A DNA stretch of 46,211 nucleotides from Opitutaceae bacterium (GTDB taxonomy: Bacteria; Verrucomicrobiota; Verrucomicrobiia; Opitutales; Opitutaceae). Made by a program: the position numbers and the translations under genes. The stretch is taken from assembly GCA_947471115.1 (NCBI GenBank), contig CANIXX010000002.1:1-46211 (forward strand). The letters run 5' to 3'. Positions within the stretch are counted from its first letter, which is position 1, and each line of letters begins with the position of its first letter. The notes under the pieces were generated by a model. It saw only the letters and a list, made by a program, of their open reading frames with translations. It did not search any database and was not told the origin of the DNA. Of the stretch, positions 26,092-34,879 are shown piece by piece.

Positions 26092-26616
26092 TCAACGCGC
26101 TATCTCAACCGAAGTCACGCGCCAAGAGGCGGAAAGCTGCGAGGGATTGGCCCGGTTACTGGCTAAGGAAAACTGCTCAAGCCCTAGGTAAGGAGCGCGT
26201 TGAGCCAACGATTGATAAAAGGCTATCAGCGCAGCCATGTCGGAATTACGGGACGAAAACTGCACCGAGTGCACCGCGAATTGACTGGAGCGCACGGTGC
26301 GGCTGTCGGATACGTCGTAGTTAGAAAGCCCTGCCGAACGGGCCAGCGTATTCAATTCCCCCTGCAAGCGAACGCTGTCGAAACTCCTCGACGGGTCGAG
26401 ATGCTCGACGGCCAGCGTCGCCTCCTTCTCGATACGCTCACGTTGCAACAACCAGCGCTGCTGAACATCCAAGTCCGTTGATGTCACCTGAATCGCGCGC
26501 ACCTGAGCAGCCACGCGATCACCCACGCCGGACAGCCAAATAGCCGCACCGAGCAGGGTAAAAACCAGCAGCAGTATTTTTTCGCGCAGGAGCCGACTAA
26601 GGAAATAAGCTTTCAT
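26092..26616 (-). CDS. Type II secretion protein M-like (GspM)
   Basis: Bitopic protein (174 aa): short basic cytoplasmic N-terminus, one membrane segment (about 15-31), a coiled-coil-like stretch LQRERIEKEATLAV, then a small ferredoxin-like periplasmic domain. This is the plan of GspM/PilO. It is the last gene of the gspGHIJKLM run and overlaps the preceding gene by ATGA (26616/26613). GspM partners GspL in the inner-membrane platform that links the ATPase to the pseudopilus. Sequence similarity in this family is weak, so position and topology carry the call. Confidence 0.7.
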   Translation of the reverse strand: MKAYFLSRLLREKILLLVFTLLGAAIWLSGVGDRVAAQVRAIQVTSTDLDVQQRWLLQRERIEKEATLAVEHLDPSRSFDSVRLQGELNTLARSAGLSNYDVSDSRTVRSSQFAVHSVQFSSRNSDMAALIAFYQSLAQRAPYLGLEQFSLASNRANPSQLSASWRVTSVEIAR

Positions 26617-27797
26617 GATGTGGCCTCCGGAACCGTTGGCACCGGTACGGGATCCGGTGCGGTTTCTTTAAATGCCTCAGGTCGAAAGATCACCACCAGC
26701 TTGAAGGTCGAAACTCCGTCGCGACTGCGCGGGTCAACCACCTCGGCCTTTTGGCAACCGGAGAGCTTATTAAGCGCGGAGCGAAACACGTCGATATCCC
26801 CCGAAGCGTTCGTCTGCGCTTCAACCTCCAGCTTATAAAGCCCGCTGCTCACCGCGCGTATGAATTGGATCGTCTCGGGGCGAACATCATTAACCAGCGC
26901 CAACATCTCGAAGGGACGCAGCCGTTTATTGGAAAGCTCTTCAATGCGCGTCGCCAGCGACTGCGAGGTCATGATTGCATCGACAATCGGCTTTTGCCTA
27001 GCCTCCAGCGCCAAGCGGCGGCTTTGCCAGTACGAGGAGCCCACCAGCCCCAGTTCAAGCAATGCGGATAACGCGATGGCCGCCGCGCAACCGAGGAACG
27101 TGCGCCACAAGATAACATCCCGGCCGTGGGCACGGCGCCTGGACTCCAGTTCGCCCTTGTCGCGTACATCGAGTGCAGCGACCTCATTCGAACCAAAACG
27201 CGACTCCAGCGCACCTGCGCGGAAAACGAACTGATCTTGTGCCGAAGCCAGATCGAACACCGGTTCGGAATCCAGTTTTACCACATGTAATTTCTCGGGA
27301 AAGGAACTCAACAGCGTCCCAAGTGCTGCGTCACGGTCGGCTTCGGTCGGCTCACCGGGCAGCGACTCGACCCGCACCTGTGAGGGCATCCCGCTCGCAT
27401 CGGCAAAATAAAGTCCCGTCACACTGCTCGCACCAGCCACCACCACTGCAGTAGCGGGCAACGGGGCGGAAACACCATTAAGAACCGTAACGAAGTTCGG
27501 GAAAACCACTTGGGCATCTGCCCAACTTACCACCTCATCAGCGGTAAAACGCTTTCGGTATGCGGCATAGATCAACACGCTATTCGCCCCCAATTTCCAG
27601 TAATGGCCGTAGTAAAGTTGCGTTATCGGAAAGGGCGCAAGTGCCTCAATGGCCAACTCTGCTTGAGCCGCCACGTCAGCGGCGCTTACCCCTTGGGCCA
27701 CGGGCACTGAGCGGACAAAAAACAACGCGTCGGCCACCCGCACAATGTGTCGAGGCGGTGCGGCGGGTAAAAAGCGTTTAAACGAGGTAAGGCTCAT
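26613..27797 (-). CDS. Type II secretion protein L-like (GspL)
   Basis: 394-aa protein with a cytoplasmic N-terminal region of about 230 residues (actin/ASKHA-like in GspL), one membrane segment (about 233-255, ending before YWQSRR), a coiled coil and a C-terminal ferredoxin-like fold region (DVFRSALNKLSGCQKAEVVDP...). This matches GspL, which recruits the secretion ATPase GspE to the membrane and binds GspM. A Pro/Val-rich tail follows. Overlaps gspK upstream by ATGA. No catalytic motif is visible, as expected. Confidence 0.7.
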   Translation of the reverse strand: MSLTSFKRFLPAAPPRHIVRVADALFFVRSVPVAQGVSAADVAAQAELAIEALAPFPITQLYYGHYWKLGANSVLIYAAYRKRFTADEVVSWADAQVVFPNFVTVLNGVSAPLPATAVVVAGASSVTGLYFADASGMPSQVRVESLPGEPTEADRDAALGTLLSSFPEKLHVVKLDSEPVFDLASAQDQFVFRAGALESRFGSNEVAALDVRDKGELESRRRAHGRDVILWRTFLGCAAAIALSALLELGLVGSSYWQSRRLALEARQKPIVDAIMTSQSLATRIEELSNKRLRPFEMLALVNDVRPETIQFIRAVSSGLYKLEVEAQTNASGDIDVFRSALNKLSGCQKAEVVDPRSRDGVSTFKLVVIFRPEAFKETAPDPVPVPTVPEATS

Positions 27798-28966
27798 GCA
27801 GTCGGTTCAGCGGTAACAGCAGGGGGAGGAACAGCACTATCGTTTTCACGGATTTCGAGAAACGTAAACGGGTATTTGAGATCGGTAGGCTGGCCGGAGG
27901 TTTTATCCGCCGTGGTTGCTCCTTTAGAATCAGCCTTCTGTGGGGTCTTTTTAGCGCTGGCTGCGGCAGGACTCGCTGCGGTGGATGCGCTGCTAGATGA
28001 GCTGGCAGGGACGACCTTGGCGCCACCCTCCGGTGACACCACCGCCATCAAGCGAAAAGAAGACAAGCCTTGCCGAACCGTCACGGTAATACGCAGAGCA
28101 TTCACCTTGTACCCGTAGCCTAGTTTCTCCAGTTGCCCGCCCGCGACTGCGGCGACGCTGCGACCACTTTTGAAAAACCCTGGGCCCTGGCTTTGGTACA
28201 AGCCTGCTCCGGACAGGAATTCGGACACCCGTTGCTGCTGCTGCGCGTCGATCGTTTCCTGGGCCAGTAAGGGCTCGAGTCGATTGCCGTTTAGGTTGGG
28301 GGAATCGAAATCATAAAGCGAAAACGTGTCGGTGAAACGTTGATACAGCGCCGTGGGTAAACCCGTGGCCTCGTCAAAAAACACCTGGCGCACGCCCTCG
28401 ATTGCGGCCAATTCGGTAAACGAGCGCAGCGACCGTCCCGGAGGCGCGAAGGGCAGCGCCGTATTTTCGTAATCCTGCAAGGTCGGTGCGCCAATCGCGC
28501 TAGCCGTGTGATCCTTTTGAATCCAACCCAACAGTGAATCCGTGAGGCGTTCGGCGTCGATTTGGGGCACCTGCCAGGACTTGAACAATGCGATGAGCAT
28601 CTCCGCCTTCACGGATGGAAGTGGTAACTTGGCGCTCTCGTCCTCCAGCGAAACCTCCACCGTGCGGCCCTCGGCAGGCGTGTAACCGGCAAAGCCGAGC
28701 GGATCGCCCCAGCCTTCCGCCGGACCGTGAAGCCCGTCGCCGACCACACGGAAGTCCTCCAGCACGGCAAGGGTCGTCTCAAGAGCTGAGTAGGCTTCCA
28801 TCCGCAGGCGAGCTGCATCGGCCTCGCGGATATCCACCAGCAGGTCGGTACCCGCTTTTTCGATGAACAACAGCAGGGCCGAGGTGGCGAATACCAGCGT
28901 GACGAGCACGATGAGCAACACGGACCCACGTCGGCGAAGGAGTGGAAATCGAGAGGCGCGAAGCAT
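27794..28966 (-). CDS. gspK: Type II secretion minor pseudopilin GspK
   Basis: Tip pseudopilin (390 aa from ATG 28966; the track start at 29008 overlaps gspJ). Seen: a prepilin-type leader RRRG followed by SVLLIVLVTLVFATSALLLF. The Glu at +5 found in other pseudopilins is missing, which is normal for GspK. The long globular domain includes LTDSLLGWIQKD and the DSLxDWxD-like region. An Ala/Ser/Lys-rich insert (about 335-370) and Pro-rich end are unusual. The start lies one base after the gspJ stop. GspK forms a complex with GspI and GspJ at the tip. Confidence 0.88.
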   Translation of the reverse strand: MLRASRFPLLRRRGSVLLIVLVTLVFATSALLLFIEKAGTDLLVDIREADAARLRMEAYSALETTLAVLEDFRVVGDGLHGPAEGWGDPLGFAGYTPAEGRTVEVSLEDESAKLPLPSVKAEMLIALFKSWQVPQIDAERLTDSLLGWIQKDHTASAIGAPTLQDYENTALPFAPPGRSLRSFTELAAIEGVRQVFFDEATGLPTALYQRFTDTFSLYDFDSPNLNGNRLEPLLAQETIDAQQQQRVSEFLSGAGLYQSQGPGFFKSGRSVAAVAGGQLEKLGYGYKVNALRITVTVRQGLSSFRLMAVVSPEGGAKVVPASSSSSASTAASPAAASAKKTPQKADSKGATTADKTSGQPTDLKYPFTFLEIRENDSAVPPPAVTAEPTA

Positions 28967-28967
28967 G

Positions 28968-29609
28968 TTAAAAGGCCGGGATTCCTTGGGTTCCTGCGGG
29001 CAAGACAATCAACACCTCCTGCGAACGAGTGTGATAAGTGAACTTAAGGCGCAGCCGCTGCGGGGCGTCGTACCCCCCTTGGGAGTTACGTCGAGGAGTG
29101 GTTTCGTTTTTCCAATTCTTAAAATCCGCGTCGTAATAATCGTACCCTAGGCCCGTGACCAAAGGCGAAACCACGGTCTCACGTGGGGGCTGTTCATCAA
29201 AACTCTTTTCAACCCGTGAATGCCACAGAAACAAAAGGCCTGCGCCCTCGCGCACCGATAGCGAACACACCACTTCAGGCAAAGGTTGTCCCGGCCAGAC
29301 GAATAGGCGGCTACCCTCGAAGAGTTCAAATGTAAGCAACGTCTCAGTCATGCCCGCCTGGGTGCGAATCTCCGTCATGGTAAACGGTGTGGAATCGGCG
29401 GAGGCGGCTGGAGGTCGAGCCGCGGCGCGCAGTTCATGCTGCAAAAATCGAGTGACCGCCCGAATATGCTGATCGAAGAGCCGTAGGTCGGTGTTACGCC
29501 CCCATAACTCGCCCATCGAAAAGATAAACGTGTTGAGTCCCACCATGAGCAAGCCAGTCAAGGCGAGCGCAAGTAATGTCTCCAACAGAGTGAATCCACG
29601 GCGCTTCAT
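28968..29609 (-). CDS. gspJ: Type II secretion minor pseudopilin GspJ
   Basis: 213-aa pseudopilin. The leader MKRRG is cleaved before FTLLETLLALALTGLLMVG by prepilin peptidase, with Glu at +5 and the hydrophobic helix that sits in the membrane before assembly. The rest is a beta-rich globular domain. Position between gspI and gspK and length support GspJ rather than GspH. Four-base overlap (ATGA) with gspI upstream. Confidence 0.85.
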   Translation of the reverse strand: MKRRGFTLLETLLALALTGLLMVGLNTFIFSMGELWGRNTDLRLFDQHIRAVTRFLQHELRAAARPPAASADSTPFTMTEIRTQAGMTETLLTFELFEGSRLFVWPGQPLPEVVCSLSVREGAGLLFLWHSRVEKSFDEQPPRETVVSPLVTGLGYDYYDADFKNWKNETTPRRNSQGGYDAPQRLRLKFTYHTRSQEVLIVLPAGTQGIPAF

Positions 29610-30067
29610 TTGTTCACACTCTCCTGCAGCTTGAGGATTCGATCGCGAGAGGCGGCGCGCAGGGTAGCTCGGTCGGTCGCCACCGACCAGGTCGGCCGTA
29701 GCAGCCGGAAAATCTCTCGGATTTTTTGGGCGTTGGCTGTGTCATGGCCGGCGATTTCACAGTCGAAAGTGACAGCGAAGAGATCGGCCTGTGAGGTCGG
29801 TTCGATGGTCGCCGTCCAGTGTACCGCGCGGCCGTCAGCTGCCGCAAATTCACCGCCACGACGTGCCAATTCAACATCGGCCTGAGCGAGCAACTGCGCG
29901 CGCGCAAACTGAACCTCTGGATCGCTCACCGTGGCCCTGCGAGCAACCTGGTAACCGTTAAGCACATTGACGTAGGCGGTGCCCAAGACCACCGCCGCCA
30001 TGGCGAAAAGCGCCAGGGCCACCAGTACCTCCAGAAGTGTAAAAGCTGAGAGACGCGTGCGGTTCAT
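29606..30067 (-). CDS. gspI: Type II secretion minor pseudopilin GspI
   Basis: 153-aa pseudopilin with N-terminus MNRTRLSA followed by FTLLEVLVALALFAMAAVVLG, so the usual Gly before the cleavage site is Ala here. The globular part includes a beta-rich region WTATIEPTSQADLFAVTFDCEI. The order H-I-J-K fits GspI. It overlaps gspH by ATGA (30067/30064). GspI is thought to nucleate the tip complex with GspJ and GspK. Confidence 0.83.
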   Translation of the reverse strand: MNRTRLSAFTLLEVLVALALFAMAAVVLGTAYVNVLNGYQVARRATVSDPEVQFARAQLLAQADVELARRGGEFAAADGRAVHWTATIEPTSQADLFAVTFDCEIAGHDTANAQKIREIFRLLRPTWSVATDRATLRAASRDRILKLQESVNK

Positions 30068-30585
30068 CGGTCAGCTAGGGGCGTAAGCATCGGGGCGCAC
30101 GTCCACGGATCGATTTCAAGCACCCGAGTTTGGGTGCTGCTCTTCAGTTGCACCCGAAATGGCGAACACGTCCCATCACCATAAAATGTAACAAAGGGCT
30201 GAGTATGGGTTTCAACGAGCTCACCGGCGATGAGGATGGCCGAATACGTCGACGGCGATTTCGGTGGTAGAAATTCAATCTCCGCGAGTTGAGTGGTCGC
30301 GAAGGGCATGCGGGTTTCTGCGGCCAAAGAGGTGAGGATAAATTCACGCGACTTTTTATCGAGGCTCAGGCGTACCGGCTGATTGTTCAGCAGGGCCTGC
30401 TTACGCGCGGCCGCAGCAGCCAACCAAAACAACTCGTCAGGGGTTTTAGGGCGATCACCGAGCAGCCGAGAAGTGCCCACCACTAACACTCCAGTGAGCA
30501 AGGCGATCAGGGCGATCGTTACCAACACTTCGAGCAGCGTGAAGCCCGTCCGGCCAGCGGCTATTCGCGGAATGGATACAGACAT
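30064..30585 (-). CDS. gspH: Type II secretion minor pseudopilin GspH
   Basis: 173-aa pseudopilin. An 14-residue leader ends TG, followed by FTLLEVLVTIALIALLTGVLVVG with Glu at +5. The globular domain includes LAAAAARKQALLNNQPVRLSLD, a pattern typical of GspH/FimT (helix followed by beta strands with L/V-x-L). Starts 34 bases downstream of the gspG stop, the only sizeable gap in this run. Confidence 0.83.
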   Translation of the reverse strand: MSVSIPRIAAGRTGFTLLEVLVTIALIALLTGVLVVGTSRLLGDRPKTPDELFWLAAAAARKQALLNNQPVRLSLDKKSREFILTSLAAETRMPFATTQLAEIEFLPPKSPSTYSAILIAGELVETHTQPFVTFYGDGTCSPFRVQLKSSTQTRVLEIDPWTCAPMLTPLADR

Positions 30586-30619
30586 AGAATCGCGCGCCGG
30601 TTAGCCAGAACGGAGCGGA

Positions 30620-31066
30620 TTACCAATTACCGATATCGTCAGCGGTGCCCTCGGTTCTGTCCGGCCCCTTGGAGTACAGATCGTAGCTGTCCTTGTTTTT
30701 CAAACCGGGGAAGCGGTAAACGTACGGCTCCTGAAATGGATCGAGCGGAAGCTTGCCACCGGGACTCTCAATGTACGGTCCTTTCCACGAGTCGGCGCGC
30801 GCTGCAGGTGCTGTGACGAGAGCCTGTAAGCCCTCAGCGGTTGAAGGATAACCACCCGTGTCAATACGGTAGGCGGTCAGCGGAGTCTTGAGACTGGAGT
30901 TAACAAACAGACGTGCGATGTCCTCCGTTTTGGTGCCAAAAATGCCAGTGATCTTGGTGACAGCGAGGCCGACGAGCAGGCCGATGATCGCCAAGACCAC
31001 GAGAATTTCGAGCAGGGTAAACGCACGATGGGAAGCGCGCAGGGATTTATGGAGAGATGAATGCAT
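30620..31066 (-). CDS. gspG: Type II secretion major pseudopilin GspG
   Basis: Major subunit of the periplasmic pseudopilus (148 aa from ATG 31066; upstream track residues are not GspG-like). Seen: leader ending HRA before FTLLEILVVLAIIGLLVGLAV (Ala instead of Gly before the cut), then Y-RIDTGGYPSTAEGLQALV, WKGPYIESPGGKLPLDPF and the calcium-loop ending TADDIGNW. The last block distinguishes T2SS GspG from type IV pilins. First gene of the gsp run. gspC, D, E and F are not in this window. Confidence 0.94.
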   Translation of the reverse strand: MHSSLHKSLRASHRAFTLLEILVVLAIIGLLVGLAVTKITGIFGTKTEDIARLFVNSSLKTPLTAYRIDTGGYPSTAEGLQALVTAPAARADSWKGPYIESPGGKLPLDPFQEPYVYRFPGLKNKDSYDLYSKGPDRTEGTADDIGNW

Positions 31067-31137
31067 AGGAAAAACGTTAAGACTAAGACTGCTGAGCCAA
31101 GTTGCGAAAGAGCATCGCAAAGGCGACGCGAAAGAAG

Positions 31138-31213
31138 TGGTGCCCCCGCCCGGACTTGAACCGGGATAGGCGCTTTAGGAAAGCGCTGCTCTATCCAGTT
31201 GAGCTACGGAGAC
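31138..31213 (-). tRNA. tRNA-Arg (anticodon CCT)
   Basis: Minus strand. Acceptor GTCTCCG pairs with CGGGGGC (two G-U pairs), D-stem GCTC/GAGC, anticodon stem GCGCT/AGCGC with loop TTCCTAA (anticodon CCT, reads AGG), T-stem CCCGG/CCGGG with loop TTCAAGT, discriminator A. CCA is encoded (31140-31138). Isolated single tRNA between gspG and rpsR. No integrase or duplicated 3' end is visible beside it. Confidence 0.96.
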
Positions 31214-31306
31214 GTTATCCTTTACCTGAATCGATCTTCAACGTGGAGACTGGATTGTAGGTTGACAACCTTTGGCTTCACCGGTTTTTCTCTTCCTCTT
31301 TTTCAA

Positions 31307-31501
31307 ATGAGCACGACCGAAAACACCCAGCAGAGCCTTACGCCTGAGCAGATTCCGTTCACCACGCCCCAGGCTTTGCGCAACTACGTAACTGACACCG
31401 GCAAGATCTTGCCGCGCAAGTACACTCACCTGTCCGCCAAGCAGCAGCGCGCGGTTACGAAGACCATCAAACAGTCCCGTAACAACTTGCTCGCCCTTTA
31501 A
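31307..31501 (+). CDS. rpsR: 30S ribosomal protein bS18
   Basis: 64-aa basic ribosomal protein that binds 16S rRNA with bS6 on the platform of the small subunit. Seen: FTTPQALRNYVTDTGKILPRKYTHLSAKQQRAVTKTIKQSRN, the bS18 signature, with IPF.. at the start and the LAL end. ATG 31307 gives the normal length; the track's 31199 start is rejected. Usually rpsR sits with rpsF, ssb or rplI; here it is monocistronic and followed by an intrinsic terminator. Upstream is pyrimidine-rich, without a Shine-Dalgarno. Confidence 0.95.
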   Translation: MSTTENTQQSLTPEQIPFTTPQALRNYVTDTGKILPRKYTHLSAKQQRAVTKTIKQSRNNLLAL

Positions 31502-31527
31502 GCGAACTGTTGACCACTCGCAGCGCA

Positions 31528-31555
31528 GGCCGGAGCTAATCACTCCGGCCTTTTT
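31528..31555 (+). terminator. Intrinsic terminator of rpsR
   Basis: GGCCGGAG pairs perfectly with CTCCGGCC around a 7-base loop, followed by five T. It ends seven bases before the Sua5 ATG. Confidence 0.88.
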
Positions 31556-31561
31556 CATGCC

Positions 31562-32578
31562 ATGAGCACGTCACCAACCGCCCGTATCTACCGCCCCACC
31601 CCTCGCAACTTGGCGTTTTTGGCCAACGTACTCGCTCGCGGTGGTATCGTCGCCGCTCCCACTGAAACCGTCTACGGACTGGCGGCCGACGCGCGTAACG
31701 CCAAGGCCTGTCGTGACGTTTTTCGAGCCAAAGGTCGTCCGGCTAACGATCCGCTTATCGTCCACGTTAACTCGCTCGATCAAGCAGGTGAAGTCGCTGC
31801 GCTTAACGACGCCGCTCGCTCTCTCGCCAAAGCATTCTGGCCCGGCCCGCTCACCCTGGTGCTCCCCAAACAGCCCGGAGTACCCGCAATCGTCACTTCA
31901 GGACTAGAGAGCGTCGCGGTACGCATGCCCGCACACACGCTTTTTCGCGAGCTCATCGAGCGCAGCGGTTGCCCTCTGGCAGCACCGAGCGCCAACCCCT
32001 TTGGCTACATCAGCCCCACCACGGCCGCGCATGTAAGAGATGGGCTTGGCCAGCGCATCAAGTACATCTTGGATGGCGGATCAGCCCAAATTGGCGTCGA
32101 ATCCACCATCCTCGATCTTCGCAATCCCAGCAAACCTGCGATCCTTCGACCCGGATCCATTTCACGAGAGGCGATGGAAATGGTGCTAGAGCGTAAAGTT
32201 GCAGCCTATACGCGAAAAGCGCCCGCCCACACCGCAGCCCCCGCACCTGGAATGCTCGAACGACACTATAGTCCTCGTACTCCTCTGACCTTGGTCGACA
32301 AACTCGCCCCCGCCTTTTTACACAAACTGGCCAACAACGAGGCCGTGCTGTTTGTCCACCAGCCGAGGCTCAGCCAACAGACACCGAATGTCTTCTGGCT
32401 GGCGAATCATGGGGAGGAGCTCATGGCAGCGGCGCACAACCTTTTCAATCAACTGCGCATGCTGGATTCAGGCGGCTGGACACAAATCCATGCCGAACTT
32501 GCTCCCGGCAGCAGTGCTCTGGCACTGGCCATCAACGACCGCCTTAGCCGTGCCGCTGCCAAGCGCGGCCCCGCCTAA
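31562..32578 (+). CDS. Threonylcarbamoyl-AMP synthase (Sua5-type)
   Basis: Makes threonylcarbamoyl-AMP from Thr, bicarbonate and ATP for the t6A37 modification of ANN-decoding tRNAs (338 aa). Seen: the YrdC domain with GGIVAAPTETVYGLAADA, FRAKGRPANDPLIVHV, FWPGPLTLVL, VAVRMPAHTLFREL and APSANPFGYISPTTAAHV, then ESTILDLRNPSKPAILRPG. The extra C-terminal part of about 110 residues, starting GMLERHYSPRTPL, is the Sua5 domain, so this is the long Sua5 form rather than the short TsaC. Confidence 0.94.
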   Translation: MSTSPTARIYRPTPRNLAFLANVLARGGIVAAPTETVYGLAADARNAKACRDVFRAKGRPANDPLIVHVNSLDQAGEVAALNDAARSLAKAFWPGPLTLVLPKQPGVPAIVTSGLESVAVRMPAHTLFRELIERSGCPLAAPSANPFGYISPTTAAHVRDGLGQRIKYILDGGSAQIGVESTILDLRNPSKPAILRPGSISREAMEMVLERKVAAYTRKAPAHTAAPAPGMLERHYSPRTPLTLVDKLAPAFLHKLANNEAVLFVHQPRLSQQTPNVFWLANHGEELMAAAHNLFNQLRMLDSGGWTQIHAELAPGSSALALAINDRLSRAAAKRGPA

Positions 32579-32582
32579 CGCA

Positions 32583-32616
32583 AAAAGAGGCGGATCGTTG
32601 CCGATCCGCCTCTTTT
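32583..32616. terminator. Bidirectional terminator between sua5 and the BY-kinase gene
   Basis: AAAAGAGGCGGATCG pairs with CGATCCGCCTCTTTT around a 4-base loop. T-runs are present on both strands, so it can end both the plus-strand sua5 transcript and the minus-strand polysaccharide export transcript. Confidence 0.88.
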
Positions 32617-32639
32617 CTGGCTGCCAACGGGTAATTAAC

Positions 32640-34862
32640 TTACCGCTCGGGGGTAGCATCCTCTTTGGACATCACCACATAGTAATCCTTGTACGACTTG
32701 TCATAGTATTGGGCATAGTAATACCCCGACACGGCCAGATTGAGGCCGTTAAGGACCGCACCAAAAACCGGCACGTTGGATTCCGCCAATTTCTTGGCGC
32801 TAAACTGGGCTGCCTTACGACGGACTTTATTAAAGAAAACCGTAAAGACCGAACCATCGACCAAGGGCAAAACGATCAACGCATCACTCACCGCAGCCAG
32901 CGGAGGCGTATCAAAGAAAATGCGATCATAGCGCTTACGCAGATCGGCGATCATTGACTCGAAATTCTTGCCATTGAGAATCTGGGTCGGGTTCTTGGCA
33001 CGGCCACCCGTCGTGATCACATCGAGGTTCGGGTGGACACCACGCACAACCACATCATCGATAGTCGCCGTTCCCGCGCAAATATCGATGACCCCTTTGC
33101 GATTCTCCAAGCGGAAGGACTTGTGAACGTTGGGCTTTCGCAAGTCGCAATCAATGATCGCAACCCGCTCACCATGCGCGGCAAATGTAAGGGCCAAATT
33201 CGTTGTAGTAAACGACTTACCCTCACCAGGTATGGTGCTAGTGACCAGAATACACTGGGCATTCTTGCTCTCATCCTTGAGCCGCAGACTCGAATGCAAG
33301 GTAAGAAACGCCTCACAAACTTGACGGTCGGCATTGTTAATGACGATCTGCGCCTTATCCGGCTGCTCCATCTTCTTAATTTGCGGAATGATACCAATCA
33401 GTGGAAGTCCAACAACCGACTCGATATCGAACGAACTCTTAACGCGGTCATCGATAAAGGCGACGAAGAAAGCGAAGGCCAAACCGAGTCCGAGACCACC
33501 GACAAACCCAAGCCCGAGGTTGAGTGAAATTTTGGGTGAAACGTAATCACTTTCCTGGGGGGGAGCGGCCTTGTCCACCACACGCGCATTCTGAGTCTCC
33601 ATGGTGGAAATCATCGTGGTGTCGCGCATACGCACGATGATATTTTGCAGAAGCTGCTCGTTAATAACCAACTTGCGTGAGCGCTCAGAATACTCAACGG
33701 CAGCACGATCCAACGCCATCGTCTCCGTGCTGGCTGTAGCCAAAGAGGCCCGCGCCTGCTCATCATTACGGCGTGCGCTTTGGTAGTCAGACTCAATGGT
33801 CGCGGCCGCATTGGTAATCGCCTTACTCAACTCGCGCTCGGCCTGTGCCAGCGAGTTCATAGCCTCCATCATTATGGGGTGTTTTTCACGATAACGATCT
33901 CGTAGCTGGGCAACCACTATCTTCTTTGCCGAAACATCATTAAGCAGCTGGCTTATAAGAGGTTGAGCAGCAATAAAGGATAACTGTGTAAGATCGCCTC
34001 CTTCGGCTTGACGCTCCTGTACTTGCTTCCACCGGATGCCTGCATCCTTAAATTTGGCGTCCGTCGAAGTCACGTAAAGATTCAGGGCCTTGAGCTTCTC
34101 AGTGACGATATCCTTACGCTGGTCGAGAGAAACCATGTTGTTGCGCTCGAGATAGGACTGAAGCTCGTTAGCCAAATCCTTGACGGTGCGCTCCTGTTGC
34201 TCGGCGCGAATTTTAAGCTCCTCGACCGCCTTCATCGACTCATCGATGCGAACGCGGGCGTTGTAGGCGATGAATTCATCAACAAACAGATTGGCCACTT
34301 TAGCCGCGATCTGACGATCAGGGTGCCGATAGACGACATTGATCAGCAAGCTGAGACGCTTAGGAACGATTTTTCGGTTATCCCCTAAAACCTCCAACGG
34401 CGTAACTGGATCGCTCCCCTTGCCCTTTTCGTAAGGCGCCATGAATTGGCGCATGTCTTCACCGGTGATGCGTTCGGCCACCTTCTGGATGATGGCACCG
34501 CTGCTGAGTACCTCAACCACCGTATTAAGATCCTCAGTACCACGAACTGTGTTATCCACCACGGCCTCGACGTTTTTCATCACGGTCGGGTCGCTACGGA
34601 AGATCTGCACGCTGGCCGAAGATTGATAAATTTTGGTCTGGCTGAAGGTGTAAACCAGAGCCGAAGAAAACACGACGAGGAACACCACGATGATGTACCA
34701 CATGCGCTCACGCAGAATCAGCGCATAGTCCTGAAATCCTCGCTGCATCGAGCTTTCGCCCCCATAACCTACTGCATCATAGCCTCCGTACCCGCCACCA
34801 TAACCCTGGTCGCCTGAACCACCACCAGTTTGCCCTGGCGAGTGCTTAGAATGTGAATCCAT
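32640..34862 (-). CDS. Polysaccharide co-polymerase / bacterial tyrosine kinase (Wzc-like)
   Basis: Inner-membrane protein (740 aa from ATG 34862) that controls chain length and export of exopolysaccharide. Order: Gly/Tyr-rich N-terminus (GYGGGYGGYDAVGYGG), membrane segment 1 (about 53-73), Wzz domain, long periplasmic coiled coils, membrane segment 2 (about 455-475), then a cytoplasmic BY-kinase domain: Walker A IPGEGKS (Lys549), Walker A' VAIIDCDLRKP (Asp571/573) and Walker B RIFFDTPP (Asp651). The C-terminus has a cluster of eight Tyr (714-728), the expected autophosphorylation tail. Cotranscribed with the Wza-like gene upstream. Kinase and co-polymerase are fused, as in proteobacteria. 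Confidence 0.93.
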   Translation of the reverse strand: MDSHSKHSPGQTGGGSGDQGYGGGYGGYDAVGYGGESSMQRGFQDYALILRERMWYIIVVFLVVFSSALVYTFSQTKIYQSSASVQIFRSDPTVMKNVEAVVDNTVRGTEDLNTVVEVLSSGAIIQKVAERITGEDMRQFMAPYEKGKGSDPVTPLEVLGDNRKIVPKRLSLLINVVYRHPDRQIAAKVANLFVDEFIAYNARVRIDESMKAVEELKIRAEQQERTVKDLANELQSYLERNNMVSLDQRKDIVTEKLKALNLYVTSTDAKFKDAGIRWKQVQERQAEGGDLTQLSFIAAQPLISQLLNDVSAKKIVVAQLRDRYREKHPIMMEAMNSLAQAERELSKAITNAAATIESDYQSARRNDEQARASLATASTETMALDRAAVEYSERSRKLVINEQLLQNIIVRMRDTTMISTMETQNARVVDKAAPPQESDYVSPKISLNLGLGFVGGLGLGLAFAFFVAFIDDRVKSSFDIESVVGLPLIGIIPQIKKMEQPDKAQIVINNADRQVCEAFLTLHSSLRLKDESKNAQCILVTSTIPGEGKSFTTTNLALTFAAHGERVAIIDCDLRKPNVHKSFRLENRKGVIDICAGTATIDDVVVRGVHPNLDVITTGGRAKNPTQILNGKNFESMIADLRKRYDRIFFDTPPLAAVSDALIVLPLVDGSVFTVFFNKVRRKAAQFSAKKLAESNVPVFGAVLNGLNLAVSGYYYAQYYDKSYKDYYVVMSKEDATPER

Positions 34863-34879
34863 GGAGAGAAACTTAAAAG

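Noticed and set aside
26092-31066. Type IV pilus rather than type II secretion genes
   Set aside because: GspG has the calcium-loop ending DDIGNW, GspK lacks Glu at +5 and the order G-H-I-J-K-L-M is that of T2SS.
31138-31213. tRNA-Arg as an integration site of a genomic island
   Set aside because: No integrase, no duplicated tRNA 3' end and no phage genes nearby.
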